44,587 nucleotides of DNA from Victivallales bacterium (GCA_031261965.1 JAISIP010000079.1:1-44587); one strand, 5' to 3'. Numbered from the stretch's first letter, positions 19,501 to 27,436 are shown. Numbers and translations: made by a program. The notes: generated by a model from the letters alone, not told the origin.

Positions 19501-19914
19501 GGCAAACAAAACAGCGATTATTCTGTAAGCATCGTTGCCAACGAGGTTTTCCCGAAAGCGACCAACAACAACGATTTGGCGAGTGCTACAAGCGTGAATT
19601 TTGGCAAAGCAACTTTTGCCACGATGCAGGATGAGTGGGTCGGCTACGGGGATGCCGCCGATTTCTTCAGCTTCCAGCTGGATTCGGCGTCGCGGGTTGA
19701 TTTGAATCTCAATCTTTACAACCGGGCATATCAAGTGGGCAAGGATGTAAAGGTGAAATTCTACAACGTAGCGACCGGGAAAACGGTCAAGCTTGATGCC
19801 GGACTCACCACGCTCGACACGCTTGAAGCCGGTAAGTACGCAGTTTCGGTCTCGATTTCCAAGCCCGAAAAGAAATGGACGGGATACGACTTGAATATCA
19901 CCAAATTAGCGTAA
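13501..19914 (+). CDS. Giant 2137-aa modular surface/secreted-type protein: N-terminal beta-helix-like region, multiple FN3-like modules, about four C-terminal PPC-like beta domains
   Basis: Continuous ORF; repeated 'YTWSVRAVDYVGHTSAWT...FTIDVTAPVW' FN3 signatures; C-terminal repeats WVGFGDKTDYYKF / WVGFGDASDTYLL / WVGYGDAADFFSF; in-frame TAA TAG directly upstream fix the start. Confidence 0.88.
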   Translation: MLYEFITSTRGGSISAHGNLVFLDKSDFDTGGSWYYTYGSDPYLYTTDPTPVYSPITLGNGSRLVLGNTQGDYRGDSKVYNLRVDENNIQGATNAVFFNGDGEVDFTPVTGNGKLGQVDKISPRTQTIRVTNQVDSSGWTIGTGTAIPGSQNGSAYGIRSTGKLTLLSDMSANFEIDSDLNLIPYRDTRTANAPPYNTSSGNLINSAAFRVGSMQIDNNFTGVLNVSIPQLVIHHYTGAVDNNEIGAYGVLADGAFTLGRIYRGVIDAQVGNVDLLCDNINLAPAGVDPKVASVSNNTVSAIGIKGSELNFNAFNSEFTNSCEIITDVQSVSMVAISKGGDGSSSSAADNEINSIAIDGGNVTFNGKFEATLDSTISDIAIGEYNGKVFSFSGNSYNLYGVRASGAFVANKNFDGTITLKFDSPYVSGKQASVIVSNVAGIRGSSITVTNGYLRSNITINVNDDLRCASTADYICGVRASTINAAAFDGVISVTSDRTSTVAAGLLITNYFANGNDDSFDIVGSITVNGRRAAAILGSTGRDMNIRISGHVQSNDYAIFAGTYPSYSGTIIRYNTNDRVEIAAGATVIGNIELFNGRNSIIIDSNARVAGNINADLGSNNVEIVLNDYRFGSGPFPALLGTIITSQTQIDSTVHFTLNLNSVDLSNGPREYKIYSGNMEGWTSQMLAFKYQGVSGEVLADGGRYLQDGLDVSSRIEGGEVIFTVNALPTDVAELNAVKNLTESYDHNAETVTLGWDITGTQGSFEVEYRITGGTAQGGTIVQLVSDSKRSITLSNIEAGQTVAWRIRQNIGNGDRTSVWSDGKDVIMQPVDYVYSKVEGVDFEFSGFSGASAVANLEWDPGAEYSEGLKGYVVRYFQVKNRIVGDIPWETTAVMTKYVTAPELLVSGLTNLQYFYWQVQTVDKIDENGEWVIDPNNWVDGEIFKVYDDDTTPPWFVDGQGAILDSAVNWADPTKIDPLETKTMDPYLEWASATDDRSGVSRYTLRFRVRGSGSEWISCDVPVEDDTQKVFTFQLSDWIAKNPTAGVQLLTNATYEWQLTAVDYAGQESSALTGSWAAETKRPVLDAASVVSTVSWNTSRSALSVSVKWDPATTETGYSKVLRYELQYRVSGSEDSWTTRVFSVKGEPLSWAGNLANNDWDYRLTAYNTAGNASVSVNGKWLADNVAPVYIDETVTNVTNTYDLANKLNTLNFTWSNATDNSATRPNSGMDRFELAYYDEEGVRVVLGTFAYDSRKALYNYSITVGRGGRLALPEGIYSWEVAAYDRAGNVTAVSGNSFTIDTEPPKGALSNLQFYGLATGYTINEPNGDQRSSGFGLPPYTPSSSSVVDFVVTDIYVDFMFDSTYADNSGEVVYLVQICDSAKFTGSRLYEFTTTDTTLRLDDTNGYGAGCMANTSSHEVYWRVMAMDGMGNATGNWYNGSMFYFTTEGYNITDIDNPTNIESTNDSVNLNSVYLNWSASSDIFGVEKYEIKYTKKGGTTTTISVSAVDISKTLTLADGDYTWSVRAVDYVGHTSAWTAGNAFTIDVTAPVWNNGAGLAITSSPGSKDIAFAWRAASDAHLAGYVLIIDKKTSTGNVSTTVTIRDPKATNYILYNQDDGDYSFTLYAADSFGNVSNASNLVNTSVDTSEDAGQTMATAKNLPWGVKDQQTIGGSDTEDWFTARFTGAATLNITVSGVANLNGKSSGVKLTVYSADGRKIKSYSVKPGDKALPGLLWDTAKYGNRYYLKVVSASSKSTAKYGVVAQQDLFETATKNVDFGSAASLKLTSAGYGSFKNGWVGFGDKTDYYKFSTTEDGALTVNLTMRQQTEKTKYKVTLYNSVGKKIKSVTVKGELGTLNNIFKKDVLALKGTYYLAIDAGDKGKGKHNGYYDFTVDHDYFLDLDEVNDGKSYTVSTATNTSISGWVGFGDASDTYLLRAGAGAYSVSINGVSAKLKVTLRDATTGKKVKSWSVSEPNKLLLDHSLLKGNTYLEVKASDNGKGKQNSDYSVSIVANEVFPKATNNNDLASATSVNFGKATFATMQDEWVGYGDAADFFSFQLDSASRVDLNLNLYNRAYQVGKDVKVKFYNVATGKTVKLDAGLTTLDTLEAGKYAVSVSISKPEKKWTGYDLNITKLA

Positions 19915-19937
19915 AATCGACGTTTAACAAAATCATC

Positions 19938-19972
19938 ACCTCCGTTCGGGATGTCCGGGCGGAGGTTTTTTT
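19938..19972 (+). terminator. Rho-independent terminator
   Basis: ACCTCCGttcgggatgtccgggCGGAGGT followed by a T tract. Confidence 0.85.
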
Positions 19973-19990
19973 GTCTGTACGGACGAATAA

Positions 19991-20197
19991 ATGCGGAATG
20001 CGGTCAGCCGAGAGGCAGGAACAAATGGCAGATGCCGCTTTCTAACAGTTGATGCCTACCGTGAGGCACGCGGATTCTATGAGAAAAATGGCTTTGTCAT
20101 TGCCGAACTTCCTAATGAAGAAACCAATGCAAATAGTATGACAATTCCCATGTTTTATGATTTGCGCCGGGTGGATTACCCCAAATCATTGCCGTAA
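19991..20197 (+). pseudogene. C-terminal remnant of a GNAT-family N-acetyltransferase
   Basis: CRFLTVDAYREARGFYEKNGFVIAELPNEE...NSMTIPMFYDL matches GNAT C-terminal motifs; no N-terminal acetyl-CoA-binding part upstream (the preceding DNA is a terminator). Confidence 0.65.
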
Positions 20198-20219
20198 AGA
20201 AGTTCGAGTGGTCTTGAGC

Positions 20220-20582
20220 TTATCTGGGGCAATCGCAAGAGAATACCACGTTAACGCCGGTGTTTTCCACATCGGCAATCAGTACCTCGCCCCGTTTGAC
20301 AGGGATTTTTATTTGCATGGTGTAAAGTCGGTTGAGCAACTGGTCGATATGCCGTTTCGGCAACGGTTCTGAAGTGCGAACCGGGACGCGTGAAATTATT
20401 GCGGAATCACACGCAACCGTGGCAGTCACGACCCGGCGCGGATCGGTGAGTTCATTTTGCGCGTATGTTTCACCCCGCGGACAACGGTTGCCGTTGATTT
20501 CCCATTTGGCGGAATCGGATTCGCGCTTGGCACTCAGGTGACAGCCGATCGGGCAATTTATGCAAATTAGTCTCTTTTCCAT
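20220..20582 (-). CDS. DUF1667 domain protein (Cys-rich redox accessory)
   Basis: MEKRLICINCPIGCHLSAK...NRCPRGETYAQNELTDPRRVVTATV; adjacent to FAD oxidoreductases as expected for this family. Confidence 0.88.
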   Translation of the reverse strand: MEKRLICINCPIGCHLSAKRESDSAKWEINGNRCPRGETYAQNELTDPRRVVTATVACDSAIISRVPVRTSEPLPKRHIDQLLNRLYTMQIKIPVKRGEVLIADVENTGVNVVFSCDCPR

Positions 20583-20587
20583 ATACT

Positions 20588-21844
20588 TTACGCCTCCTCT
20601 TTTAATCTAAAGACGAGTTTTCCGGGAGTCTTCAATATTTCGGCGGGGAGTTCGATTTTTAGCATTTCCGCCGGTTTGACATAGGTGAATTTTCGCTTCC
20701 AAATCACTTTATTGTTTAACTCGGCCTCAAGCAAGGCGACATCGCTGACAATCAGCGGACGAAATGAAAACGTGCATTTTTCCCCGGTGTTGAAACAATT
20801 GGGAATCACGTATTTGAGGTTAGATTCGACAGTTACACAATTATTGTCGCTATGCAGTTTCCCGTCAAGATAACGAACTATCGATTTTCCTGCCTCGGAG
20901 GACTCCTCGGAAACGAAATCAACCAAGTCATGTACGTGCAAGACGTTTCCCCCGGCGAAAACTCCGGGAACAGAGGTCTGCAAATTCGCATCGACCACCG
21001 CTCCGCCGGTCGCGGGATTCAGCTCGACATTCAGTTGGATGGAAAGCTCATTCTCAGGGATCAAGCCGACTGAAAAAAGTACCGTGTCGCATTCGATGCG
21101 AAATTGGCGATCAAGTTGCGCAATCCCGTTTTCAAGTGGTGCAATATCCACGTACTGAACCCGTTCACGCCCGGCGATATTTACCATGGCGTGTTCCAGA
21201 TAAAGCGGAATTCCGAAATCATCCAGACACTGCACCACGTTTCGGGTCAACCCCGACGGATACGGCATGATTTCGACCACCGCTTTGACTTCAACCCCGC
21301 TCCAGCAGAGGCGACGCGCCATGATTAAACCGATGTCGCCGGAGCCGACAATGACCGCGCTTTTGCCCGGCAACATACCTTCGATATTCAGCAATTTTTG
21401 GGCGGCTCCTGCGGTGAATACCCCCGCCGGGCGACTACCCGGAATCGCGAGATTGCCGCGGTTTCGCTCCCGGCAACCCATGCCAAGGAAGATTGCCCGA
21501 ACTCTGATTAGCGAAACTCCGTCATCGGCGGAGTATGCCAAAAGCTCGAAACTTCCGTCCGGCAATCGCTTAAGATCCGATACGGTCGTGTTGGTCTTGC
21601 AATTGATGTTCGGTGATTTTGTCAGAGCTGCCACGCGATCGGCATACTCCGGACCGGTCAACTCCTCTTTGAAGTAACGCAATCCGAAACCGTTGTGAAT
21701 GCACTGACGCAAGATTCCGCCGAGTTGCTCCTCGCGGTCGATAAGGACGACACGGTGAGGGCTTTTGGCGATTTCGGCGGCGGCGGCAAGCCCGGCGGCA
21801 CCCGCTCCGATGACGGCGACATCGTAGTTGAATTCGTGAATCAT
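20588..21844 (-). CDS. FAD/NAD(P)-dependent pyridine nucleotide-disulfide oxidoreductase family protein (partner of GlpA-like)
   Basis: VAVIGAGAAGLAAAAEIAKS; SAVIVGSGDIGLIMARRL; TSVPGVFAGGNVLHVHDLVD. Confidence 0.88.
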   Translation of the reverse strand: MIHEFNYDVAVIGAGAAGLAAAAEIAKSPHRVVLIDREEQLGGILRQCIHNGFGLRYFKEELTGPEYADRVAALTKSPNINCKTNTTVSDLKRLPDGSFELLAYSADDGVSLIRVRAIFLGMGCRERNRGNLAIPGSRPAGVFTAGAAQKLLNIEGMLPGKSAVIVGSGDIGLIMARRLCWSGVEVKAVVEIMPYPSGLTRNVVQCLDDFGIPLYLEHAMVNIAGRERVQYVDIAPLENGIAQLDRQFRIECDTVLFSVGLIPENELSIQLNVELNPATGGAVVDANLQTSVPGVFAGGNVLHVHDLVDFVSEESSEAGKSIVRYLDGKLHSDNNCVTVESNLKYVIPNCFNTGEKCTFSFRPLIVSDVALLEAELNNKVIWKRKFTYVKPAEMLKIELPAEILKTPGKLVFRLKEEA

Positions 21845-23307
21845 TTCGCCGTCTCCCGAGTTGTGTTGACTGTGAGAATTCCGAGTTTACCGCCGAGCAA
21901 GAGGCTTCCCCCCCCTTTTTTGGTCAGCTCTTCCATAGGAATGCCGCTTTCGCGACTGATGATCTTCATGATTTTTGCCGAGCAAAAACCGCCTTGACAG
22001 CATCCCATGCCGGCGCGGGTGTAAAACTTCACCCCGTCTAAAGTGGTATGCCCTTTGCGGACGGCTTCGATGATCTCTGCGGCGGAAATTTTTTCACAGC
22101 GGCAGACCAGGTGAGTGTAGGTCGGATTTTGGGCGTGGAGTTCGTCGAGAGCTTCAGGCGTTTCGTGGCGAAATTCGTGGCGGGGCAAATTGCGGTATGC
22201 GATATGCTCTTTTTCCGTCAACTCAAGACCATCTTGTTTAAGCAGATCTTTGACATATCCGCCGATCGCGGGCGAGGCGGTAAGTCCCGGCGACTGAATT
22301 CCGGCAACTTGGACAAAATGCGGTACTTGTTTGGATAAATCTATATAAAAATCCTCGTCTTCAAGTACCGGGCGCAGCCCCGCAAACGAGGTGATAATAT
22401 CACGGGGTGAAATGCCGTTGATCATACGGCTTACCAAGGTGACTATGTGTTGCATATGATCCGCGCTGGTGGTGGTGTCGAGCTTGTCTTCGGTGGGGTC
22501 GGCGGTGGGTCCGATCATCGTGGTTCCTTCGGCGGTCGGGATGACCAAAATCCCCTTTGACTCCCGGCTCGGCACCGGAAAAATCACCTTTTGGGGTCGC
22601 GCTTTTGAGTTGCGGTCAAGCAGATACTCTTCGCCTTTGCGGGCGTGAATCGCAAACTTTTCCGCGCCGCAGACGGCGGAAACGCGGTCGGCGAAAAGTC
22701 CGGCGGCATTTACAACGAAACGGGCTTTGATTTTTCTCCCGTCATCGGCGGTCAATGTCCAGAGATTGTTGCGGTATTCGCCGGAAATCACCTCAAAATT
22801 GCAAAATAGCTCGCATCCGTTTTTTTGCGCCGACTCAACGAGGCTGAAGACGTAGCGATATGGCTCTATGGTACCGCCGCCGGGAGCGTGGAAACCGCCG
22901 ACGACTTCAGGATTCAGCTTCGGCTCCAGTTGGAGCAACCGATCGCGTCCGCACATTTCAAGGTTACGCACGCCATTGTCAAGGCCCTGCTTGTAAAGCT
23001 TGCGTACCGTGCTCATCTGCTCTTCGGTGAAAGCTACAACCAATATCCCGTTGCGTTGAAACGGAAAATCAAGCTCATATTGCAGCTGGTCAAACATCAA
23101 GTTGCCGAGGATTTCGAGCTTGGCCTTGAGGGTTTTTTTCGCCGAGTGGTGGAATCCGCCGTGGATGATCCCGGAATTCGCTTTTGACACGCCGAAGCCC
23201 ACGTCCGCCCATCGTTCGATTAAGGCGATTTTCAGGTCGTAGCGCGAGAGTTGCCACGCCGTTGACGCGCCGGAAACGCCCGCGCCGACAATGACTACAT
23301 CATACAT
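21841..23307 (-). CDS. GlpA-like FAD-dependent glycerol-3-phosphate dehydrogenase with C-terminal BFD-like [2Fe-2S] domain
   Basis: DVVIVGAGVSGASTAWQLSRY; C-terminal VCRCEKISAAEI...GMGCCQGGFC. Confidence 0.88.
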   Translation of the reverse strand: MYDVVIVGAGVSGASTAWQLSRYDLKIALIERWADVGFGVSKANSGIIHGGFHHSAKKTLKAKLEILGNLMFDQLQYELDFPFQRNGILVVAFTEEQMSTVRKLYKQGLDNGVRNLEMCGRDRLLQLEPKLNPEVVGGFHAPGGGTIEPYRYVFSLVESAQKNGCELFCNFEVISGEYRNNLWTLTADDGRKIKARFVVNAAGLFADRVSAVCGAEKFAIHARKGEEYLLDRNSKARPQKVIFPVPSRESKGILVIPTAEGTTMIGPTADPTEDKLDTTTSADHMQHIVTLVSRMINGISPRDIITSFAGLRPVLEDEDFYIDLSKQVPHFVQVAGIQSPGLTASPAIGGYVKDLLKQDGLELTEKEHIAYRNLPRHEFRHETPEALDELHAQNPTYTHLVCRCEKISAAEIIEAVRKGHTTLDGVKFYTRAGMGCCQGGFCSAKIMKIISRESGIPMEELTKKGGGSLLLGGKLGILTVNTTRETAK

Positions 23308-23451
23308 AGTATTTCCTTTTGTGGCTAATGGTGCAATTGGCTCTATGGAATCTCTAAAAAATCCGCAAAAACATAGCTCTGATTTTGGGAAATGCCAAAT
23401 TTTTAATGAGTGTTTTCTGTTTTTTTGCCGATTTTTTTGGTCAAATCAAAA

Positions 23452-23492
23452 CCATAACTCTTTTTGGAATTTGTACCTAAAAAGAGTTATGG
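23452..23492. repeat. Perfect 14-bp inverted repeat (hairpin) in a divergent intergenic region
   Basis: CCATAACTCTTTTT - 13 nt - AAAAAGAGTTATGG. Confidence 0.8.
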
Positions 23493-23642
23493 AGCTAATG
23501 CCCGATCAAAATATTTCCGCGGCTTAAGTTGATTTCTTCGTTGCCTTGCTGTATCTTAATTGTCATTAACCTGTCGGGTTAGTTTATATGGTTGCTTTTG
23601 TTAATCATAATATACTGCTAACCAGCAGGCTATATAAATTTA

Positions 23643-23673
23643 GGCTACCTCAACCCAGTTTTTGGAGATACCC
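23643..23673. repeat. Internally deleted copy of the dispersed inverted repeat
   Basis: GGCTACCTC|AACCCAGTTTTTGGAGATACCC aligns with both ends of the 54-nt copy at 29801-29854, missing 23 nt. Confidence 0.7.
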
Positions 23674-23725
23674 TTTATTATTGAGTTTTTTAAGTTTTCT
23701 TTACGGAATCGGGAATAGGATAATC

Positions 23726-24994
23726 ATGGAAATTTATGCAGACGTGAGAACTTTTGGTGCTTGTGGTGACGGTGTGGCCAATGACACTGAAGCCATTCAG
23801 AAGGCTATTGATTCAGGTCATGTTGCCTACCTGCCGACAGGGAATTACCGTTCCGGCACAATTTATTTACGCAATCATACCGGAATTGTCCTTGGTTCGG
23901 GTGCGATACTGGTAGCCAGCCCCGACGCGACTGATTACAACACCGATAATTACTGTGAGCAGAACCGGGTGATCACATCCGAACTGGTTTCCGGCCGGCA
24001 TCTGATTTCGGCGGTCGGCGTTGAAGACATCCTCATCGGCGGAGAAGGTGTAATTGATGGTTGCTTTAGTCAATGGATGTCGGAGCCGGATGAATCGCTC
24101 GGCGTAACTCCCCCATTCTTTAAACGAACGCCGGAACGTCTCGGACAGATGATTTTTCTCTGTGAATGTTCCAAAGTTCGCATTCGTGATGTGGAATTGA
24201 CCAATGCCCCCTATTGGCATTGTTATCTTCACGGTTGCGAGGACGTACGCATTTCCGGCGTGCGGATTTTTGCCAATCCCGGAGTAATCAACAATGACGG
24301 CATCGACATCGATAGCTGCCGGTATGTTGTTATTAGCGATTGCATCATCCGAACGGCCGATGACTGCCTGACTTTACGCGGATTAGATGAGCCGTTGAAG
24401 AAAAAACGTGCTTGTGAATATATTACAGTGACGAATTGTATTTTTTCCAGCAGCTTCGCCAACGCGATCCGCATCGGGGTCGGCGGTGGATCGATTCGGC
24501 ATGCGTTGTTCAGCAATATTTCGATTTCCGACAGTCGCACCGGGATTTGCATCGTGTCGCGTTACTGGTCAGAGGAAATTGGCGTAGAGATTTTCGATAT
24601 CTCCTTCGATCATCTTCAAATTCATGCCAGGCGACCATTTAATCTCAAGCTGGACAACTATCGAACACCGGAAGCACCTTGTACTCGTGGAATCAGCGAT
24701 ATCACGTTCAGCAATATCACCGGTTCAGGCGAGCTTTCGATTTTTCTGACAGGAACACTTCCTGGTCAGTTGAAGAACATTCGATTTGTCAATGTGGATT
24801 TTCGATACGGAGGCAAAGGCATCGCGCCGGATCGCGATGAAAACGGGAAATGGGGATGCGCCTCGACAGATGCGGTCTTTGAGCTTGAACACACAACGAA
24901 TGTGCTTTTCGATCACGTGGTGATTCGACACGAAAATGACAATTGGGTCACCGACATCCGCGAAACCGAATGTACCGACACAATTTGGCGTTGA
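23726..24994 (+). CDS. Divergent glycoside hydrolase family 28 (polygalacturonase-like) right-handed beta-helix protein, no signal peptide
   Basis: DVRTFGACGDGVANDTEAIQKAID; NNDGIDIDSCRYVVISDCIIRTADDCLTL. Confidence 0.85.
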   Translation: MEIYADVRTFGACGDGVANDTEAIQKAIDSGHVAYLPTGNYRSGTIYLRNHTGIVLGSGAILVASPDATDYNTDNYCEQNRVITSELVSGRHLISAVGVEDILIGGEGVIDGCFSQWMSEPDESLGVTPPFFKRTPERLGQMIFLCECSKVRIRDVELTNAPYWHCYLHGCEDVRISGVRIFANPGVINNDGIDIDSCRYVVISDCIIRTADDCLTLRGLDEPLKKKRACEYITVTNCIFSSSFANAIRIGVGGGSIRHALFSNISISDSRTGICIVSRYWSEEIGVEIFDISFDHLQIHARRPFNLKLDNYRTPEAPCTRGISDITFSNITGSGELSIFLTGTLPGQLKNIRFVNVDFRYGGKGIAPDRDENGKWGCASTDAVFELEHTTNVLFDHVVIRHENDNWVTDIRETECTDTIWR

Positions 24995-25180
24995 AAAAAT
25001 GCCGTTGGCTTTTGTAAATTGCTTATGAGTACCTCTATACTGTTGGCTTGGATCATTATAATATGTAGTAAATCAACATCTTATACAAATTTTGAAATAT
25101 GGGAATTGTAAAACTACGATTTGCAGAAACATGCATAAAGCGATATATTGCCATCATTACTCGAAAAGGACACTACGGAA

Positions 25181-25870
25181 ATGAGCCGGGAAATTGTTAC
25201 AAACGCGATAAAAGAACCGTTGACATTGGAGAAACTTTATATTGCTGCTAAAAATTTTTGTGTGGAAGCCAGTTCATTGGATTATCCCGAATTAGTAGGC
25301 GTTACCGACGGTAAAGCCGTGGGTACTTTTATCGAGCATAGACTGAAACGTTATTTATCGAGTCGTTTTTTCATAGAAATCGGCAATAGCGCGTCAGGAA
25401 TTGATCTGCCGTCTCCAGAGATAAATACCGATATAAAAGTAACGTCTCATCGGCAACCTCAATCCTCTTGTCCATATAAATCTTCACGGCAGAAAATTTT
25501 CGGTCTCGGGTATAATTTACTTGTGTTGGTCTATGACAAAAAGGATGAAAACAAGACCAGTCGATTGAATTTTATAAATTGCACCTTTATTTCAAAAGAG
25601 CGAACTGCGGATTTTACAACAACCAAGCGTCTGCTTGAGATGATAAAAGACGGGGCAAACAAAGCAGATATTGCCGGATATTTTGCCGATAGAAATATAC
25701 CGGGAGATGAAATAACGTTTGATCAATTGGCGGATGAAGTGCTAAGTCATCATATAGTTCAGGGATATTTAACCATATCCAATGCTTTGCAATGGCGATT
25801 GCAATATCAAAGAGTTATCTCTCTTGAAAATAGCGTTAGTGGAATCGAAAACTATGACTACCGTAAATAG
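25181..25870 (+). CDS. Type II restriction endonuclease, PD-(D/E)XK-like
   Basis: GIDLPSPEINTDIKVTSHRQPQSSCPYKSSRQKIFGLGYNLLVLVYD; C-terminal QGYLTISNALQWRLQYQRVI; overlaps an N6-adenine methyltransferase. Confidence 0.8.
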   Translation: MSREIVTNAIKEPLTLEKLYIAAKNFCVEASSLDYPELVGVTDGKAVGTFIEHRLKRYLSSRFFIEIGNSASGIDLPSPEINTDIKVTSHRQPQSSCPYKSSRQKIFGLGYNLLVLVYDKKDENKTSRLNFINCTFISKERTADFTTTKRLLEMIKDGANKADIAGYFADRNIPGDEITFDQLADEVLSHHIVQGYLTISNALQWRLQYQRVISLENSVSGIENYDYRK

Positions 25871-27413
25871 ACAGTCAAGGCAAGTAGAGTACGGCGATTA
25901 TCAGACACCTGTTGACTTTGCGCATTTAGTATGCAATAAGCTTAGAGAGTTCTACTCTCTCGCCCCTGCAACAGTAATCGAGCCAACTATGGGGACGGGA
26001 AATTTTATAGACAGTGCCATGTCGTCTTTTAATATGGCTCATGCTTTTTACGGCATAGAAATAAATCCAACCTATTATGCCAATGCGCAATCGCGATTGT
26101 CAGATCAAAATAATGTGACGCTCTATAACGCAGATATTTTTTCATTCGATTTTAGCAAAATCAAAGAGTGCATTGACCCAAGCGATGAGTTGCTTATTCT
26201 CGGCAATCCCCCATGGGTAACTAATTCGCAACTATCGACGCTAAACAGTAACAACGTTCCTTCAAAAGGGAACTTCAAGGGATATTCCGGGTTGGATGCA
26301 ATTACCGGCAAAGGTAATTTTGATGTTGCGGAATACATAATACTGCAATTATTGAGTGAATTTGCCAAGTACAAATGTACTCTTGCAATGCTGTGCAAAA
26401 CGATTGTTGCAAAAAACATAATTAGAGATATGAACAGATACAATTTTCAGATCTCCTCGGCCGATATGTTTGTATTTAACGCAACAGAGATATTCAATGT
26501 TAATTGCGATGCCGCCTTGTTTGTTGTCCAACTCGGAAAAAAGCGTTCATTTTTATGCAACGTTTATGATTTCCATACCAATGAAACAATACGACAATTC
26601 GGTTGGGAAAACGGTCTGTTCTATTCTAATATTTGCGATCGAGTTAATCAAATTGAGGGGGTGTCACAATTTGAGTGGCGGCAAGGGGTTAAGCACGATT
26701 GTGCAAAAGTTATGGAGCTATCTCCAATCGGGAATAACTCGTTTCGCAATAACTTGGGCGAAACGGTAAAACTGTCTGTGGGTGAATATGTTTTCCCGTT
26801 ATTTAAGAGTTCCGACATTAAAAGTTACGAGATATGCAACAGTAGAAAATATGTTATTATCCCCCAATGTCAGGTAAATGCCGAAACTTCTGTAATTGAG
26901 TCCAAAGATAACGACGTCTGGCAATATCTTGTATCGCACGAAAATTTACTCAATGCCCGTCGTTCGATAATTTACAAAAACGCCCCAAAATTCTCAATAT
27001 TCGGTATAGGAGATTATTCTTTTACGAAATACAAGGTCGGAATATCCGGATTTTATAAAGAACCGATTTTCGCATTGATTTACAGCAATTACCCCGTGAT
27101 GTTAGATGACACGTGTTATTTTATCGGCTTTAATGAAATTGTTGACGCGATTATTGTTACCGCGCTTCTTAACCATCCTTTATGTACGTCTTTCTTGAAG
27201 TCTATAGCATTTTTGGATTCAAAACGCCCATATACCAAAGAAGTTTTGCAGAGAATTGATATTTGCAAATTAACTCATTGCGTCAACTTTGATTACATAG
27301 CACAATTTGCGGAAAAATTAGGTCAAGGATATTCATTGAAACCCGAAGAATACTTGATTTTTAAAGATAAAATAAGTCATGAAGACGCTTGCCAGCTAAA
27401 GCTCTTTGCGTAG
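25854..27413 (+). CDS. Type II N6-adenine DNA methyltransferase
   Basis: PTMGTGNFIDSAM (SAM motif) and GNPPWVTNSQL (NPPW motif IV); start overlaps the endonuclease stop. Confidence 0.9.
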   Translation: MTTVNRQSRQVEYGDYQTPVDFAHLVCNKLREFYSLAPATVIEPTMGTGNFIDSAMSSFNMAHAFYGIEINPTYYANAQSRLSDQNNVTLYNADIFSFDFSKIKECIDPSDELLILGNPPWVTNSQLSTLNSNNVPSKGNFKGYSGLDAITGKGNFDVAEYIILQLLSEFAKYKCTLAMLCKTIVAKNIIRDMNRYNFQISSADMFVFNATEIFNVNCDAALFVVQLGKKRSFLCNVYDFHTNETIRQFGWENGLFYSNICDRVNQIEGVSQFEWRQGVKHDCAKVMELSPIGNNSFRNNLGETVKLSVGEYVFPLFKSSDIKSYEICNSRKYVIIPQCQVNAETSVIESKDNDVWQYLVSHENLLNARRSIIYKNAPKFSIFGIGDYSFTKYKVGISGFYKEPIFALIYSNYPVMLDDTCYFIGFNEIVDAIIVTALLNHPLCTSFLKSIAFLDSKRPYTKEVLQRIDICKLTHCVNFDYIAQFAEKLGQGYSLKPEEYLIFKDKISHEDACQLKLFA

Positions 27414-27436
27414 AGGCAGCATAAAAAGGCGAAAAT

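Noticed and set aside
23291-23527. 78-aa + strand ORF in the divergent intergenic region
   Set aside because: Covers repeats and hairpin sequence; no start signal or domain.
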